Source: Euryarchaeota archaeon UBA24
Lineage (GTDB): Archaea > Halobacteriota > Halobacteria > Halobacteriales > Hikarchaeaceae
Assembly (NCBI GenBank): GCA_002503845.1
Contig: DASO01000011.1
Coordinates: 1-37,070, forward strand
Reading direction: 5' to 3'
DNA: 37,070 bases
Part shown: in pieces, positions 7,620 to 16,410 of the stretch
Numbering within the stretch: the first letter of the stretch is position 1
Layout: the number at the start of each line of letters is the position of its first letter
Translations under genes and position numbers: made by a program
Notes under the pieces: generated by a model
What the model was told of the DNA's origin: nothing
What the model saw: the letters and a program-made list of their open reading frames with translations, nothing else
Databases searched by the model: none

Positions 7620-9407
7620 TTAGTTAGACGCGTCGAACGTGAACCTAGATTGAACTGCGACAACAAGTAATAGGAATGCCATGATGATCAAAGATCCTGC
7701 TGCAATCATCGGTAATGCACTAGGTGCGTTGTTGTATAGGAACAATAACACAGTCATTAAAACGGAATTCCCCGCGGTGATAAGAAGTACAACTGCACTG
7801 ACTTCTTTTACAGCATCTATGAACACAAATAAAAATGCATTCAAGATACCTCCTTTTAGTAGAGGGGTTACTATGCCACGGAATGTGGTAAACCAAGATG
7901 CACCACTGATTCTAGACGCTTCCTCTAACTCATCTGAGATAGTTATCAACGCAGAAGATATCATTCGAGTTCCATGGGGGATTTTGAGCAAAATCAGGGA
8001 AAGAATCATTGGCCACAAAGTACCATAAAGGTGTTTGAATGGGCCAATTAGGATGAGCCAGAAAATAGCTACACCATAAACAATTGGGGGTAATCCAAGA
8101 GGAATTGTAGCTATGTAATCTGCAGCCTGGTTCACTTTTTTTCCTCGGATGATAATATCCGATTTAAGTGCCGTGTAAGATATGAAAATACCAAGAAGAA
8201 CGACACCAATTCCATCAGCAAAGGAAATTAAAAATGTGTTCCATGTTGCTTCAGCAATGCCGGCAGTGTTAATGAACTGGGTGAAGTTCCTAGTCGTCAT
8301 CATATCAGGTTCGAACAACTCTGCAAGGTTTGGTGCGAATGCAAGAGCAAGTACACCGATCAAAGGTAGAATGAAAGCAGTGAATGCGAAGAAGAAACAA
8401 ATGAAAGTTCCAAAGAATCGGAATTTTCCAAGGTCATGTTTTGTATGACGCTCGGACTTTCCGGTGACGGTTTGGAATCTGAAACTATCCTTCGTCAAAC
8501 GGTGGTACAGCCAGATCATAAAGATAGCAATACCAGCGTATACAATCGAGTATATCGTTGCTAGGTCATATCTAGGGAAAATGTTGAAGAACACTGTTTT
8601 AAAGATAATAGTAGCGAATGTGTCGATTCCACCTTTTGAAGATCCGAATACGAAAGGATACTCAAAATTACCAAAGGAGTAGATGGAAGAAAGTAAGAAA
8701 ACGGACATCATACCAGGGATTAACAGTGGTAAAGTGACTGTTAAAAACGTCGTTAGAATACTTGATCCAGTTGATCTTGCTGCCTCTTCTAAGCTAGAAG
8801 AAACAGATTGAATGGCAGGTTCCATTAAAAGATAGGAGAGTGAGAGGGAAGAGATCCCCATAACGAACACACAACCTTCCAAAGTATAGAGATCGAAAAT
8901 TGGAGTGGTCCTTCCAAGGAGCTCCACTCCCATGACATTAAATATACCAATAGAGGGACTTAGAATTGCCACCCACCCTATGGATTTGACGAGCGCAGGC
9001 ATAGTGAGCGGAATAATTGCCAAGATACGGAGGAGTTTCTTTCCAGGAGCGTTGGTTCGAACGAGAATCCACGCATATATGGTTCCAATGAAGGTCCCCA
9101 TTGCTCCGGCGCCTATACCAATGACTAGGGTATTGTAAAATATAGTGACTCCCGCAAGTCCCCACAATATGTCTATGATCTTTTTAAAAGTAATTGCTTC
9201 ATCCCTAGTAGGGGCGAAGTACGTACTTCCAAAAAACATCACTACAACAAGTGAAGTGAACATTATGAGAATCAGAATTGTCACGATCGCAGGAAGCCAT
9301 TCCATGTTGAATCGTGATAACAAATTTTTCGAATTACCTGATTTCTTTAGGTTTGCAATAGATTTGCTAATCGCTGACATCTGATAACATTGATCTGTCT
9401 GCTCCAT
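7620..9407 (-). CDS. ABC transporter permease, fused two-domain type (iron(III)/thiamine-like)
   Basis: A 595-residue integral membrane protein made of two homologous permease halves, each with about six hydrophobic segments. The two EAA loops that contact the ATPase are clear: 'EEAARSTGSSILTTFLTVTL' in the first half and 'EEASRISGASWFTTFRGIVT' in the second. The fused architecture is that of FbpB/SfuB iron(III) and ThiP thiamine permeases; such permeases also carry phosphonates or organic anions. No ATPase or substrate-binding protein lies next to it, so its partners are elsewhere. It has its own promoter (TATA at 9446-9452) in the divergent gap with the FAH-family gene. A second in-frame ATG at 9380 is a possible start. 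Confidence 0.92.
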   Translation of the reverse strand: MEQTDQCYQMSAISKSIANLKKSGNSKNLLSRFNMEWLPAIVTILILIMFTSLVVVMFFGSTYFAPTRDEAITFKKIIDILWGLAGVTIFYNTLVIGIGAGAMGTFIGTIYAWILVRTNAPGKKLLRILAIIPLTMPALVKSIGWVAILSPSIGIFNVMGVELLGRTTPIFDLYTLEGCVFVMGISSLSLSYLLMEPAIQSVSSSLEEAARSTGSSILTTFLTVTLPLLIPGMMSVFLLSSIYSFGNFEYPFVFGSSKGGIDTFATIIFKTVFFNIFPRYDLATIYSIVYAGIAIFMIWLYHRLTKDSFRFQTVTGKSERHTKHDLGKFRFFGTFICFFFAFTAFILPLIGVLALAFAPNLAELFEPDMMTTRNFTQFINTAGIAEATWNTFLISFADGIGVVLLGIFISYTALKSDIIIRGKKVNQAADYIATIPLGLPPIVYGVAIFWLILIGPFKHLYGTLWPMILSLILLKIPHGTRMISSALITISDELEEASRISGASWFTTFRGIVTPLLKGGILNAFLFVFIDAVKEVSAVVLLITAGNSVLMTVLLFLYNNAPSALPMIAAGSLIIMAFLLLVVAVQSRFTFDASN

Positions 9408-9445
9408 TAAAGGTATCGAATATCAACTCCAGTAGAAATGGAGGC

Positions 9446-9452
9446 ATATAAG
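9446..9452 (-). promoter_or_regulatory. TATA box for the permease gene
   Basis: The minus strand reads CTTATAT. A start site about 27 nt downstream would fall near 9422, giving a leader of about 15 nt before ATG 9407. Confidence 0.45.
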
Positions 9453-9487
9453 TCAAGATTTAAGACGAATAATGGTGAAATGACATC

Positions 9488-10219
9488 ATGAAATCTGTAA
9501 GATTTAGAGATGATGGTGGTTATGCCAGAGAAGGAACGTGGGAGAATGGAACAATCAAATTTTGTGGTAAATCGTACGATGCGGATGGGGTAGAAATCCT
9601 TCCACCTTCAAATCCTAGTAAAATAATAGCCACAGGTTTTAACTATCAAGATTTAATCGATCGATTGGGTGTGAAGACTCCCAATCGTCCACGTTTGTTT
9701 TTTAAAACTCCGAACACAATCACGAGCCATAATAAAATTGCAGAGGTTCCTGCGGGATTATCTGCAGTTTATGAGGGAGAAATTGGAGTTATAATAGGAA
9801 AACAATGTAGAAATGTAAAGGTGGGAGAAGAGAGAGAATATATAGCAGGTTTCACTTGTGTGGATGATATATCAATTGCAGAAGAATTAGAGGACGATCC
9901 GGGTGCGGTTCGAAAAAGTGGATTTGATACGGCGACGCCGATTGGTCCAGTGATGGCTTCTATGGATTTAGTACCAGAATGTCCAGATATGGAGATTAGA
10001 ATCAATGGGAAAGTGGAAAGATCTACAAATTTTTCAGGGCAATTATTTTCGATGGGGGAGATATTGGCAGAGATAACCAAATACATAACTTTAGAACCAG
10101 GAGACATATTCACAACGGGGACGCCGATAGAGCCAGGGTTGGTTTCTGATGGCGATATTGTGGAAATATACATAGAAGGAATCGAAACGCTACGCCATGG
10201 TATTCGATTGGCGAAGTAG
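9488..10219 (+). CDS. Fumarylacetoacetate hydrolase-family protein with altered active site
   Basis: A 243-residue FAH-family protein. Metal-ligand candidates are kept: Glu96 and Glu98 in 'YEGEIGVIIG', an Asp in 'VDDIS' (126-127), plus 'FDTATPIGP' and 'TTGTP'. The catalytic segment, normally GKNYxxH, reads 'GFNYQDL' (50-56), losing the Lys and His that the other FAH protein in this window (28647-29381) retains, and the NDxSxR motif has become DDISIA. It may therefore act as a decarboxylase or isomerase rather than a C-C hydrolase; this is inference. It lies 46 nt before the ThDP enzyme gene on the same strand, so the two are probably one unit. Confidence 0.88.
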   Translation: MKSVRFRDDGGYAREGTWENGTIKFCGKSYDADGVEILPPSNPSKIIATGFNYQDLIDRLGVKTPNRPRLFFKTPNTITSHNKIAEVPAGLSAVYEGEIGVIIGKQCRNVKVGEEREYIAGFTCVDDISIAEELEDDPGAVRKSGFDTATPIGPVMASMDLVPECPDMEIRINGKVERSTNFSGQLFSMGEILAEITKYITLEPGDIFTTGTPIEPGLVSDGDIVEIYIEGIETLRHGIRLAK

Positions 10220-10265
10220 AAAATATAGAACGTAGACAATCGATAAAGTAATACTCAAGAAGCAG

Positions 10266-12089
10266 ATGCTTCACAATATGGGAAACGAAAAGAGATATAG
10301 AAAGGAAAGAAAAATAAGAGAAGTTGATGTAAAAGACCAAGAATGGGGATCTGATTTTATTGCCGATTTGGTCAAAGCGTACGGATTTGATTTTGTAACA
10401 TTTAATCCAGGAGCTTCTTTTAGAGGGGTTGAAGAATCAATAGTCAACTATAATGATAACATTCCGAAAGTGATTACCACACCAAATGAGTCTCTGTCAG
10501 TTTCCATCGCTCATGGGTATGCCAAAGCAACAGGTGAACCCGCACTTTGTATTTTGCACAATGTAGTGGGAACATTAAATGGATCGATGGGGATTTATAA
10601 TGCGTTTGCAGATAGAGTTCCAATTGTAATCCTTTCGGGGACAGGTCCTATGCGTAAATCGAAGCGAAGACCGTGGATAGATTGGATCCATACTGCTCAA
10701 TGGCAAGGAAATTTGGTTCGAGGGTATACTAAATGGGATGACCAACCGGTTCACATAGATGGTGTTGCAGATTCAATAACACGTGCATATAGGATCGCAA
10801 ATACACCTCCAAAGGGGCCAGTGTATGTAGTATTAGATCATGAAGTTCAAGAATGCAGTCTAGAGAGTCCCATAGAAATACCAAATTTAGACAAATTGAT
10901 GGCGCCGTCTCGAATGGGGGCAGATCCCGATGCAATAGAAAGGGCGGCAGAGATCTTGGTGGATGCAGAATTACCAGTCATATTTGTTGATCAGGTGGGA
11001 GACTCAAGAGCTGCAGTTAATTCCCTCATAGAACTAGCGGAAACACTAGGCGCTCCGGTAGTAGATAAGCGAATGCGCCGTTATAATTTTCCAAATACAC
11101 ATCCTCTTGATCTATCAGGGACTGATGTTTACAAAAATGCTGATGTACTCCTCGCTATTGATGTGTGGGACGTCGACTATTGTACTAAGAAAGAGATTGG
11201 GATAACCCATACAATGACAGACCAAATTGAGGGAGAATATAAGATAATAACAATTGGAACTGATGATTTAGAATCATCTAGTTTGATTCCAGAGTATTAT
11301 GCAATTAGAGAAACTGAAGTATCTATTCTAGCAGATAGTGAATTGGCAATTCCTGCGTTAAAAAATTCAATTGTAGATCGGATTGGAGATAGTAAAAGTA
11401 TCAAGGAAAAAATACAGAAACGGGCGCAAAAAATGGGTAAAATTCATTCGAAACAAAGAGAGGAATGGAGTTTGTCTATTAAAGAAACATGGGATGAGAA
11501 GCCAATAGCACCTTCACGTTTAGCACAAGAAATCTGGGAAGTGGTACGAGATGATGATTGGATACTTGTAAATGGTAGATTGGCATATGGTGGTTGGCCG
11601 CATAAGCTCTGGGAGATCAACGAATTTGACCAATACTTTGGAGGAGATTCGGGTGGAGGGGGCGTAGGGTATGGAATTGGAGGTGCAATAGGAGGGGCTC
11701 TAGCTTATCTTGATAGTGGAAAATTGCCGATAAATCTTCAACAAGATGGGAGCTTACTGCAATTTCCAAGTGCACTGTGGATAATAGGACACTATAAGAT
11801 ACCCATATTCACAGTGGTGCATAACAATCATGCCCTCTTTAACTCTACAAATCATCGGATGAAATTGGCAGAAGTAAGAGGGAGAGATTCGAGCAGGGAG
11901 AGGGCACTTATTGGGACTGGTTTGGACGACCCAATAACTGATTTTGCAAAACTTGCCGAATCAATGGGAGTTTCAGGATATGGGCCAGTTACGGATCCAG
12001 AGGAACTAAAACCCACCCTTCAAAAGGCATGGGATGAAATGAAAACTGGAAAACCAGTTCTTGTGGACGTTATCTCACAAGATAGATGA
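10266..12089 (+). CDS. Thiamine diphosphate-dependent enzyme (acetolactate synthase/benzoylformate decarboxylase superfamily)
   Basis: A 607-residue protein with the three-domain ThDP layout. The N-terminal pyrimidine-binding domain has 'TTPNESLSVSIAHGYAKATG' with Glu75, the conserved activator of the cofactor. A central domain follows from about residue 210, and the C-terminal pyrophosphate-binding domain has 'QQDGSLLQFPSALWII' ending in 'VVHNN'. The usual GDG...NN magnesium motif is thus QDG...NN, with the first Gly replaced. It is clearly distinct from the biosynthetic IlvB in this window and has no ACT subunit beside it, so a catabolic 2-ketoacid decarboxylase or C-C lyase is likely. The start could be ATG 10266 or 10278. 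Its neighbours are FAH-family and UbiD-family genes. Confidence 0.9.
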   Translation: MLHNMGNEKRYRKERKIREVDVKDQEWGSDFIADLVKAYGFDFVTFNPGASFRGVEESIVNYNDNIPKVITTPNESLSVSIAHGYAKATGEPALCILHNVVGTLNGSMGIYNAFADRVPIVILSGTGPMRKSKRRPWIDWIHTAQWQGNLVRGYTKWDDQPVHIDGVADSITRAYRIANTPPKGPVYVVLDHEVQECSLESPIEIPNLDKLMAPSRMGADPDAIERAAEILVDAELPVIFVDQVGDSRAAVNSLIELAETLGAPVVDKRMRRYNFPNTHPLDLSGTDVYKNADVLLAIDVWDVDYCTKKEIGITHTMTDQIEGEYKIITIGTDDLESSSLIPEYYAIRETEVSILADSELAIPALKNSIVDRIGDSKSIKEKIQKRAQKMGKIHSKQREEWSLSIKETWDEKPIAPSRLAQEIWEVVRDDDWILVNGRLAYGGWPHKLWEINEFDQYFGGDSGGGGVGYGIGGAIGGALAYLDSGKLPINLQQDGSLLQFPSALWIIGHYKIPIFTVVHNNHALFNSTNHRMKLAEVRGRDSSRERALIGTGLDDPITDFAKLAESMGVSGYGPVTDPEELKPTLQKAWDEMKTGKPVLVDVISQDR

Positions 12090-12099
12090 AGATAAAATA

Positions 12100-13551
12100 T
12101 CACCAATCGTTCAAATTGAACTTGTCAACCATTTCTTGTTTTAAAGAATTATCTACAGAGTTTGTTTGGGGGAACTGATCCTTCCAATGGTATGGTTTGC
12201 AGGCGTTGATTAACATAGTTGAAGTGGTCCTCACACCTTGCTTTTTGAGATCGGGAGGTATTCTTGGGTCGAGATGTGAATTTGGCATCCCCCTGACTAT
12301 ATCAATATCCTCATAAGGGTCACATCTAGTGGAAAATGCGAATAGAACGTCCTCCCAATCGGAGGGATCAATATCCTCATCCACGACAATAACTGCGCGA
12401 CTTAAAGTTCCATTTGCCAAAGAACCAGCAATTGAAGTTGCAGTTTGTTTAGCGTGTCCATCGTATGTTTGTTTAATAGATACTGCAGTGATATGGGCAC
12501 CTTGTTGGCATTGTTGGTATATTGCATACACACCTTGGATGTTTGGAATTTCATTTTCAATTGCATCCCACATTCGAGAACTGGTGAGTATTTCAGCCCC
12601 TAGTGCGTGTCGCATTGCGGACCCATGCATGGTTGGATTTCCCTGAAGAATTGGATTGTTTCGGTGCCATATTTCAGTTACATTTACCACAGGGTGGAGT
12701 CCACCGTGTGTGAAATACCCGGTACATTCCCCAAAAGGACCTTCATCTTCGGAATCTTCGTCCAAAGGAGGTACAAATCCAATGACAGCTATTTCTGCAG
12801 TTGCAGGAATGGGAAGTCCAGTTTCTTTGTGCGTAATTACTTCAATTGGTTTTCCCATTAATCCCCCTGCATATTCCAATTCGGGATATCCTGCAGGAAG
12901 GGGGGTACATGCGCCTGCATAGGTGTACGGATCTTGTCCGGCGACCATGACAATGGGGGCATGTTCTCCAGCTTCCCAGAAGGATTTGAGATGTTGTTTT
13001 CCATGGTGAGTTTCTGCAATTTCTATTGTCATTCTTTTGGGACCAAAAAGTTGAGCTCTATACGGGGCAGCATTCACCCATCCGCCCTCTGTATCAGTTG
13101 TGAAAGTTACATCACCAGTTCCGATATACCTTCCACCGTCAGGAGCACGCCATTGAGGAGCTGGAAATGAAAATAAATCAATATCGTCCCCTGTTAGAAC
13201 ATTTTCACGTATGGGACCATCATTGACTTCAAGAGGAGGAAGACGCTCTAATTTAGAAGTCCGAGATCGCCAATCTTTGACTAAGTCGACTCCGCTGACT
13301 CCAAGGGGCATTCCCAAAGCTAGCGCTTGGAGGTCACGTGAGACATGTAAATTGGTAGCCACCCTGAATCCAGGATTGTAATCTACGATTGAATCAAAAA
13401 GAAGAGCACGGGGTTTTCCAGAAAAGGCGACCTGTTCAGTTATTGCACCTATTTCTAAATCCCAGTGTGCGTTGTTGATGTGTTGTAACAGACCTGCAGA
13501 TTCGATTGCATCTATGTGGTCTCTAAGGCTAGTGAAAGGTTCGGGCGGCAT
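12100..13551 (-). CDS. UbiD-family prenylated-FMN decarboxylase
   Basis: A 483-residue protein of normal UbiD length. Recognisable blocks are 'SLRDHIDAIESAGLLQHINN' at the N-terminus, 'KRMTIEIAETHHGKQHL' in the middle, and the acidic, Glu-containing active-site region 'DEDSEDEGPFGECTGYFTHG'. UbiD enzymes reversibly decarboxylate aromatic or alpha,beta-unsaturated acids using prenylated FMN made by UbiX, which is not in this window. It converges with the ThDP enzyme gene (10 bp apart) and is followed upstream by the CoxG-like gene on the same strand. The substrate is unknown; an aromatic, heteroaromatic or furan carboxylate would suit the neighbouring molybdenum hydroxylases. Confidence 0.93.
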   Translation of the reverse strand: MPPEPFTSLRDHIDAIESAGLLQHINNAHWDLEIGAITEQVAFSGKPRALLFDSIVDYNPGFRVATNLHVSRDLQALALGMPLGVSGVDLVKDWRSRTSKLERLPPLEVNDGPIRENVLTGDDIDLFSFPAPQWRAPDGGRYIGTGDVTFTTDTEGGWVNAAPYRAQLFGPKRMTIEIAETHHGKQHLKSFWEAGEHAPIVMVAGQDPYTYAGACTPLPAGYPELEYAGGLMGKPIEVITHKETGLPIPATAEIAVIGFVPPLDEDSEDEGPFGECTGYFTHGGLHPVVNVTEIWHRNNPILQGNPTMHGSAMRHALGAEILTSSRMWDAIENEIPNIQGVYAIYQQCQQGAHITAVSIKQTYDGHAKQTATSIAGSLANGTLSRAVIVVDEDIDPSDWEDVLFAFSTRCDPYEDIDIVRGMPNSHLDPRIPPDLKKQGVRTTSTMLINACKPYHWKDQFPQTNSVDNSLKQEMVDKFNLNDW

Positions 13552-13618
13552 TATAAGGGTCTTTAAGCCATGCTAAGGGTTGACTCTTTTTAATTCGGCA
13601 ATTATAAAAATAAAATAG

Positions 13619-13625
13619 AAAAAAA
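13619..13625 (-). terminator. Poly-U terminator after the CoxG-like gene
   Basis: Seven T residues on the minus strand within a T-rich run lie four bases past the stop codon at 13630, between the CoxG-like gene and the UbiD gene. Confidence 0.4.
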
Positions 13626-13629
13626 GAAA

Positions 13630-14076
13630 TTAAGATTCTGCCCTATCTCGAATGTTGTCAAAGAATAGACCGATATCTGAATTTATTTTCCGTTTTACAA
13701 TTCGAGCACCTAAGGTTGCAAGTCTACCTGTGAATTCGACATCGACATAGTATGTCAGAGTTGTGGACCCATCTCCGTTATCTTCCATGGTCATCTCTGC
13801 GGTTGCATCCATTCTACTGTTAGTTTTAGGGTCTTGTCCCTCTACTAATGCGACTAGATTTTCAGGGGGGTTTAGTTCAGTCATTTCGACCTCACCAACG
13901 AGGTTGATAGAAACCCCCGCAATCCCCCGTTCGATAACTCCACGATACTTGGTTTCGGAGAGTTGTTCTATTTCTTTTGCCCCAGGAACGCATGAGGCTA
14001 GAGCTTCAGGATCAGAAACTAGATCCCATAATTCTTCTCTCGGTAGTTGAATCTGTATTTCATCTTCAAATTCCAT
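13630..14076 (-). CDS. CoxG-like SRPBCC-fold protein
   Basis: A 148-residue protein beginning 'MEFEDEIQIQLPREELWDLV' and continuing 'SDPEALASCVPGAKEI', the signature of CoxG (carbon monoxide dehydrogenase subunit G, SRPBCC/START-like fold). In bacteria CoxG helps anchor or mature molybdenum hydroxylases, so the protein probably serves one of the two hydroxylases in this window although it is separated from them. I start it at ATG 14076, where homology begins; a longer open frame exists upstream to 14232 but would overlap the divergent acyltransferase gene. A T-rich terminator follows the stop. Confidence 0.88.
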   Translation of the reverse strand: MEFEDEIQIQLPREELWDLVSDPEALASCVPGAKEIEQLSETKYRGVIERGIAGVSINLVGEVEMTELNPPENLVALVEGQDPKTNSRMDATAEMTMEDNGDGSTTLTYYVDVEFTGRLATLGARIVKRKINSDIGLFFDNIRDRAES

Positions 14077-14148
14077 GGCTAATGTAATTCTTAAAGGAAT
14101 AATGAGGTTTCGATATCGTTTTCTCAGAACGTGGCGATACAATCGAGT

Positions 14149-15366
14149 ATGGCGGAAACCGGGAATAAGGTTCGAAGGTATGATCTTGATTGGCTCAGAG
14201 TTCTGGTATTTGGGTTGTTGATCATATTCCACATTGCTATTGGGTTTGATGAAGTGGGAATCGCAGTGTATGGGTACGGAAACAATCAGCTGGGTGGTAC
14301 GTGGTTAAGCCTATTCATATTATTCACTCACGGGTGGAGATTGCCATTGTTATTTTTAATAGCAGGGATGGGGACGTGCTTTGCATTTGGGAATAGAACG
14401 ACGGGGGAATTCTTAAATGAGCGTTCGTTTCGATTATTGATTCCACTAGTATTTGCAATGATATTTATTCTCATTTTTCCAAGATATGTTCAATTTTTGA
14501 GTAGTTCGGGAATGGAAATATCATTCATAGAATATGTCAAAGGGTGGTTTGGAAAATTAGGCTTTATTTCCCATCCACAACATCTGTGGTTTCTCGTGAA
14601 TCTGTTCATATATTCTTTAGTTTGTGCACCGATATTTGCTAGTATTCGAAAGAATCCAAAGAGTAGGATTGGTGGCCTATTTAAATGGTGTTTCAAGATC
14701 CAAAACGGAATTGGATTATTACTATTAATACCATTACCATTGGTAGTTGTTGAATTTGTAATTAGACCAGTTTTACCAGGAGAGGTCGGACTTGGGTATG
14801 AATTTTTCTGGTACTTAATATTATATATTACGGGATATTTGTGCATAATAGCCAGAGAACAATTCTGGGAATCTCTTGAAAAAATACGAGTGAGTTCAAT
14901 AGTACTAGGATGTGCACTTATGCTATCGTATATTGTTATTCTTGTGACAGTGGGGATTGAGGGCTCCGGCGATATATGGGGAAGGGAGGCAATCCGTTCA
15001 CGGTATATTTTTGAAGGAGGTTGGATGTTAGCAGGTTTTGGATTTTGGGAAGTGCCGATGGGACATCTTGTTAGTATCATTCATTCATTGAATGCGTGGG
15101 TGTGGTGTATGGTGTGTTTTTCATGGGGGGCAAAATATCTTAATAAGCCTAGTAAACTTCTCACATATCTCAATCGAGGGGTGTATCCATTCTACATCGT
15201 CCACCTTCCTTTCACACTTGTTTCACTTTACTATCTAAAAGATGTGGAACTATATTGGGTATTCAAATTTATAATCATCACAGGAATAACAGGCATAGGG
15301 TGTTGGTTGGTATTTGAGATTGCTAAAAGAAATAAAATTCTTCGGATGGTATTTGGGATAAAATAG
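14149..15366 (+). CDS. Membrane acyltransferase, acyltransferase-3 family
   Basis: A 405-residue polytopic membrane protein. It begins 'RRYDLDWLRVLVFGLLIIFH', the family signature of PF01757 (OafA/OpgC type), with the first-helix His (about residue 28) expected to be catalytic, and has about ten hydrophobic segments. Members transfer acetyl, succinyl or other acyl groups to surface sugars or lipids. The glycosyltransferase genes downstream support modification of surface glycans. I prefer ATG 14149; an in-frame GTG at 14131 would add six residues. It diverges from the CoxG-like gene across 72 bp and converges with the lipoprotein gene with 3 bp between stops. Confidence 0.87.
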   Translation: MAETGNKVRRYDLDWLRVLVFGLLIIFHIAIGFDEVGIAVYGYGNNQLGGTWLSLFILFTHGWRLPLLFLIAGMGTCFAFGNRTTGEFLNERSFRLLIPLVFAMIFILIFPRYVQFLSSSGMEISFIEYVKGWFGKLGFISHPQHLWFLVNLFIYSLVCAPIFASIRKNPKSRIGGLFKWCFKIQNGIGLLLLIPLPLVVVEFVIRPVLPGEVGLGYEFFWYLILYITGYLCIIAREQFWESLEKIRVSSIVLGCALMLSYIVILVTVGIEGSGDIWGREAIRSRYIFEGGWMLAGFGFWEVPMGHLVSIIHSLNAWVWCMVCFSWGAKYLNKPSKLLTYLNRGVYPFYIVHLPFTLVSLYYLKDVELYWVFKFIIITGITGIGCWLVFEIAKRNKILRMVFGIK

Positions 15367-15369
15367 GAC

Positions 15370-16410
15370 CTACTCGCAATAAGATCCATCGGGTAGTTCG
15401 GTGGGAAGGCCCCATTGAGGATCGGTTAGTAAATTATACAGCCCAGGGTCACGTTCTTGAACGAGCTCTTTTGTGTGTAATTTCCACTCGTGTTCGATTT
15501 CATCGGATCGATTTTCTTGTGCCCCAAGAATGGACGTTAAACCCCAGTAGATGTACTCAGTTATCATGCATTCGTAAGTGCATGTTTCATCGTCATAAGT
15601 ATACCAAGCTCCTGCAGGGTATCTTGAAGGAACTGCACTGTTTCCAAGCCAAGGTAAATCTTCATTATAGGTTAAAGATTCTTCGAAATGCCCCCCTCTG
15701 GCATTGTCCATTAAATTGGCTAGAGTAGATCCAGAATGTTCCCCAAAGACGTTGGGGTAGGCATTATCATACCCAGCATCAGTGATAACGTGGAGTGTCT
15801 CTTCTAATGCCGCGTCGAATGCCCGACTAGGGTTGGTTTCATCTAGAAATTGTTCTTGAAATTGATCAGGAGATCCATATCCAATGTCATGATCCCATCG
15901 ATCGAATACGCGCTCGGACTCATCGTCATTTACTGTCAAGATCATTCCTACATTTTTCTCCACTATCACTTTGGCCACGGTGGGATTGTCAGGAGTTCCG
16001 TCCTCATCGTTATCAATATATTTTGCAAGGACATTTGCGACGTGTTTTGTTTTTGGCTCAGTGAATCTTTTGGTTGCAAGTACAGGAATGCCAAAGACAT
16101 CTACTTTTTTATCTATTGAGGGAGAGGGAGAATCGGAGATGTATTCAATTTCTAATGCAGTGCAAAATGTTGGTTCAGGTGGGTAGGGGAGTGGTTGAGG
16201 AGATGGTTTACTAGATGACTCCATAATAGGAGAGGGTGTGGTTCCATTATTTTTGGCTAGAGTTTGAGGTGTTGGTTCTTCATGGTGCAGAATATCTTCA
16301 GAGAGGAGTTGGGGTGAGGGAGTTGAAATTTCAGAGGAAGAAATGGGTTGAGAACACCCAGCTGTAGTAAGCATCAATATTAGAAGTAGTACAAGAAGTG
16401 AGTTATTCAT
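15370..16410 (-). CDS. Secreted lipoprotein of unknown function with DxDxDG and EExxH motifs
   Basis: I do not recognise a named family. The 346-residue protein has a signal peptide ending in a lipobox ('LTTAGC', Cys19), so it should be lipid-anchored outside the membrane. Residues 20-80 are a Ser/Thr/Pro-rich tether. The folded part contains 'YIDNDEDGTPDN' (about 131-142), a calcium-loop-like Asp pattern, and 'EETLHVITDAGY' (203-214), which could be a metal site, although it is not a classic HExxH. Several Cys near the end ('CTYEC', final 'CE') could form disulfides. Its start overlaps the end of the GT4 gene by 8 nt, so it is the last gene of a GT2-GT4-lipoprotein operon. Confidence 0.8.
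   Translation of the reverse strand: MNNSLLVLLLILMLTTAGCSQPISSSEISTPSPQLLSEDILHHEEPTPQTLAKNNGTTPSPIMESSSKPSPQPLPYPPEPTFCTALEIEYISDSPSPSIDKKVDVFGIPVLATKRFTEPKTKHVANVLAKYIDNDEDGTPDNPTVAKVIVEKNVGMILTVNDDESERVFDRWDHDIGYGSPDQFQEQFLDETNPSRAFDAALEETLHVITDAGYDNAYPNVFGEHSGSTLANLMDNARGGHFEESLTYNEDLPWLGNSAVPSRYPAGAWYTYDDETCTYECMITEYIYWGLTSILGAQENRSDEIEHEWKLHTKELVQERDPGLYNLLTDPQWGLPTELPDGSYCE

Noticed and set aside
13630..14232. CoxG-like protein with a 52-residue N-terminal extension from 14232
   Set aside because: The extension overlaps the divergent acyltransferase gene, shows no family similarity, and a good ATG at 14076 matches the CoxG N-terminus.
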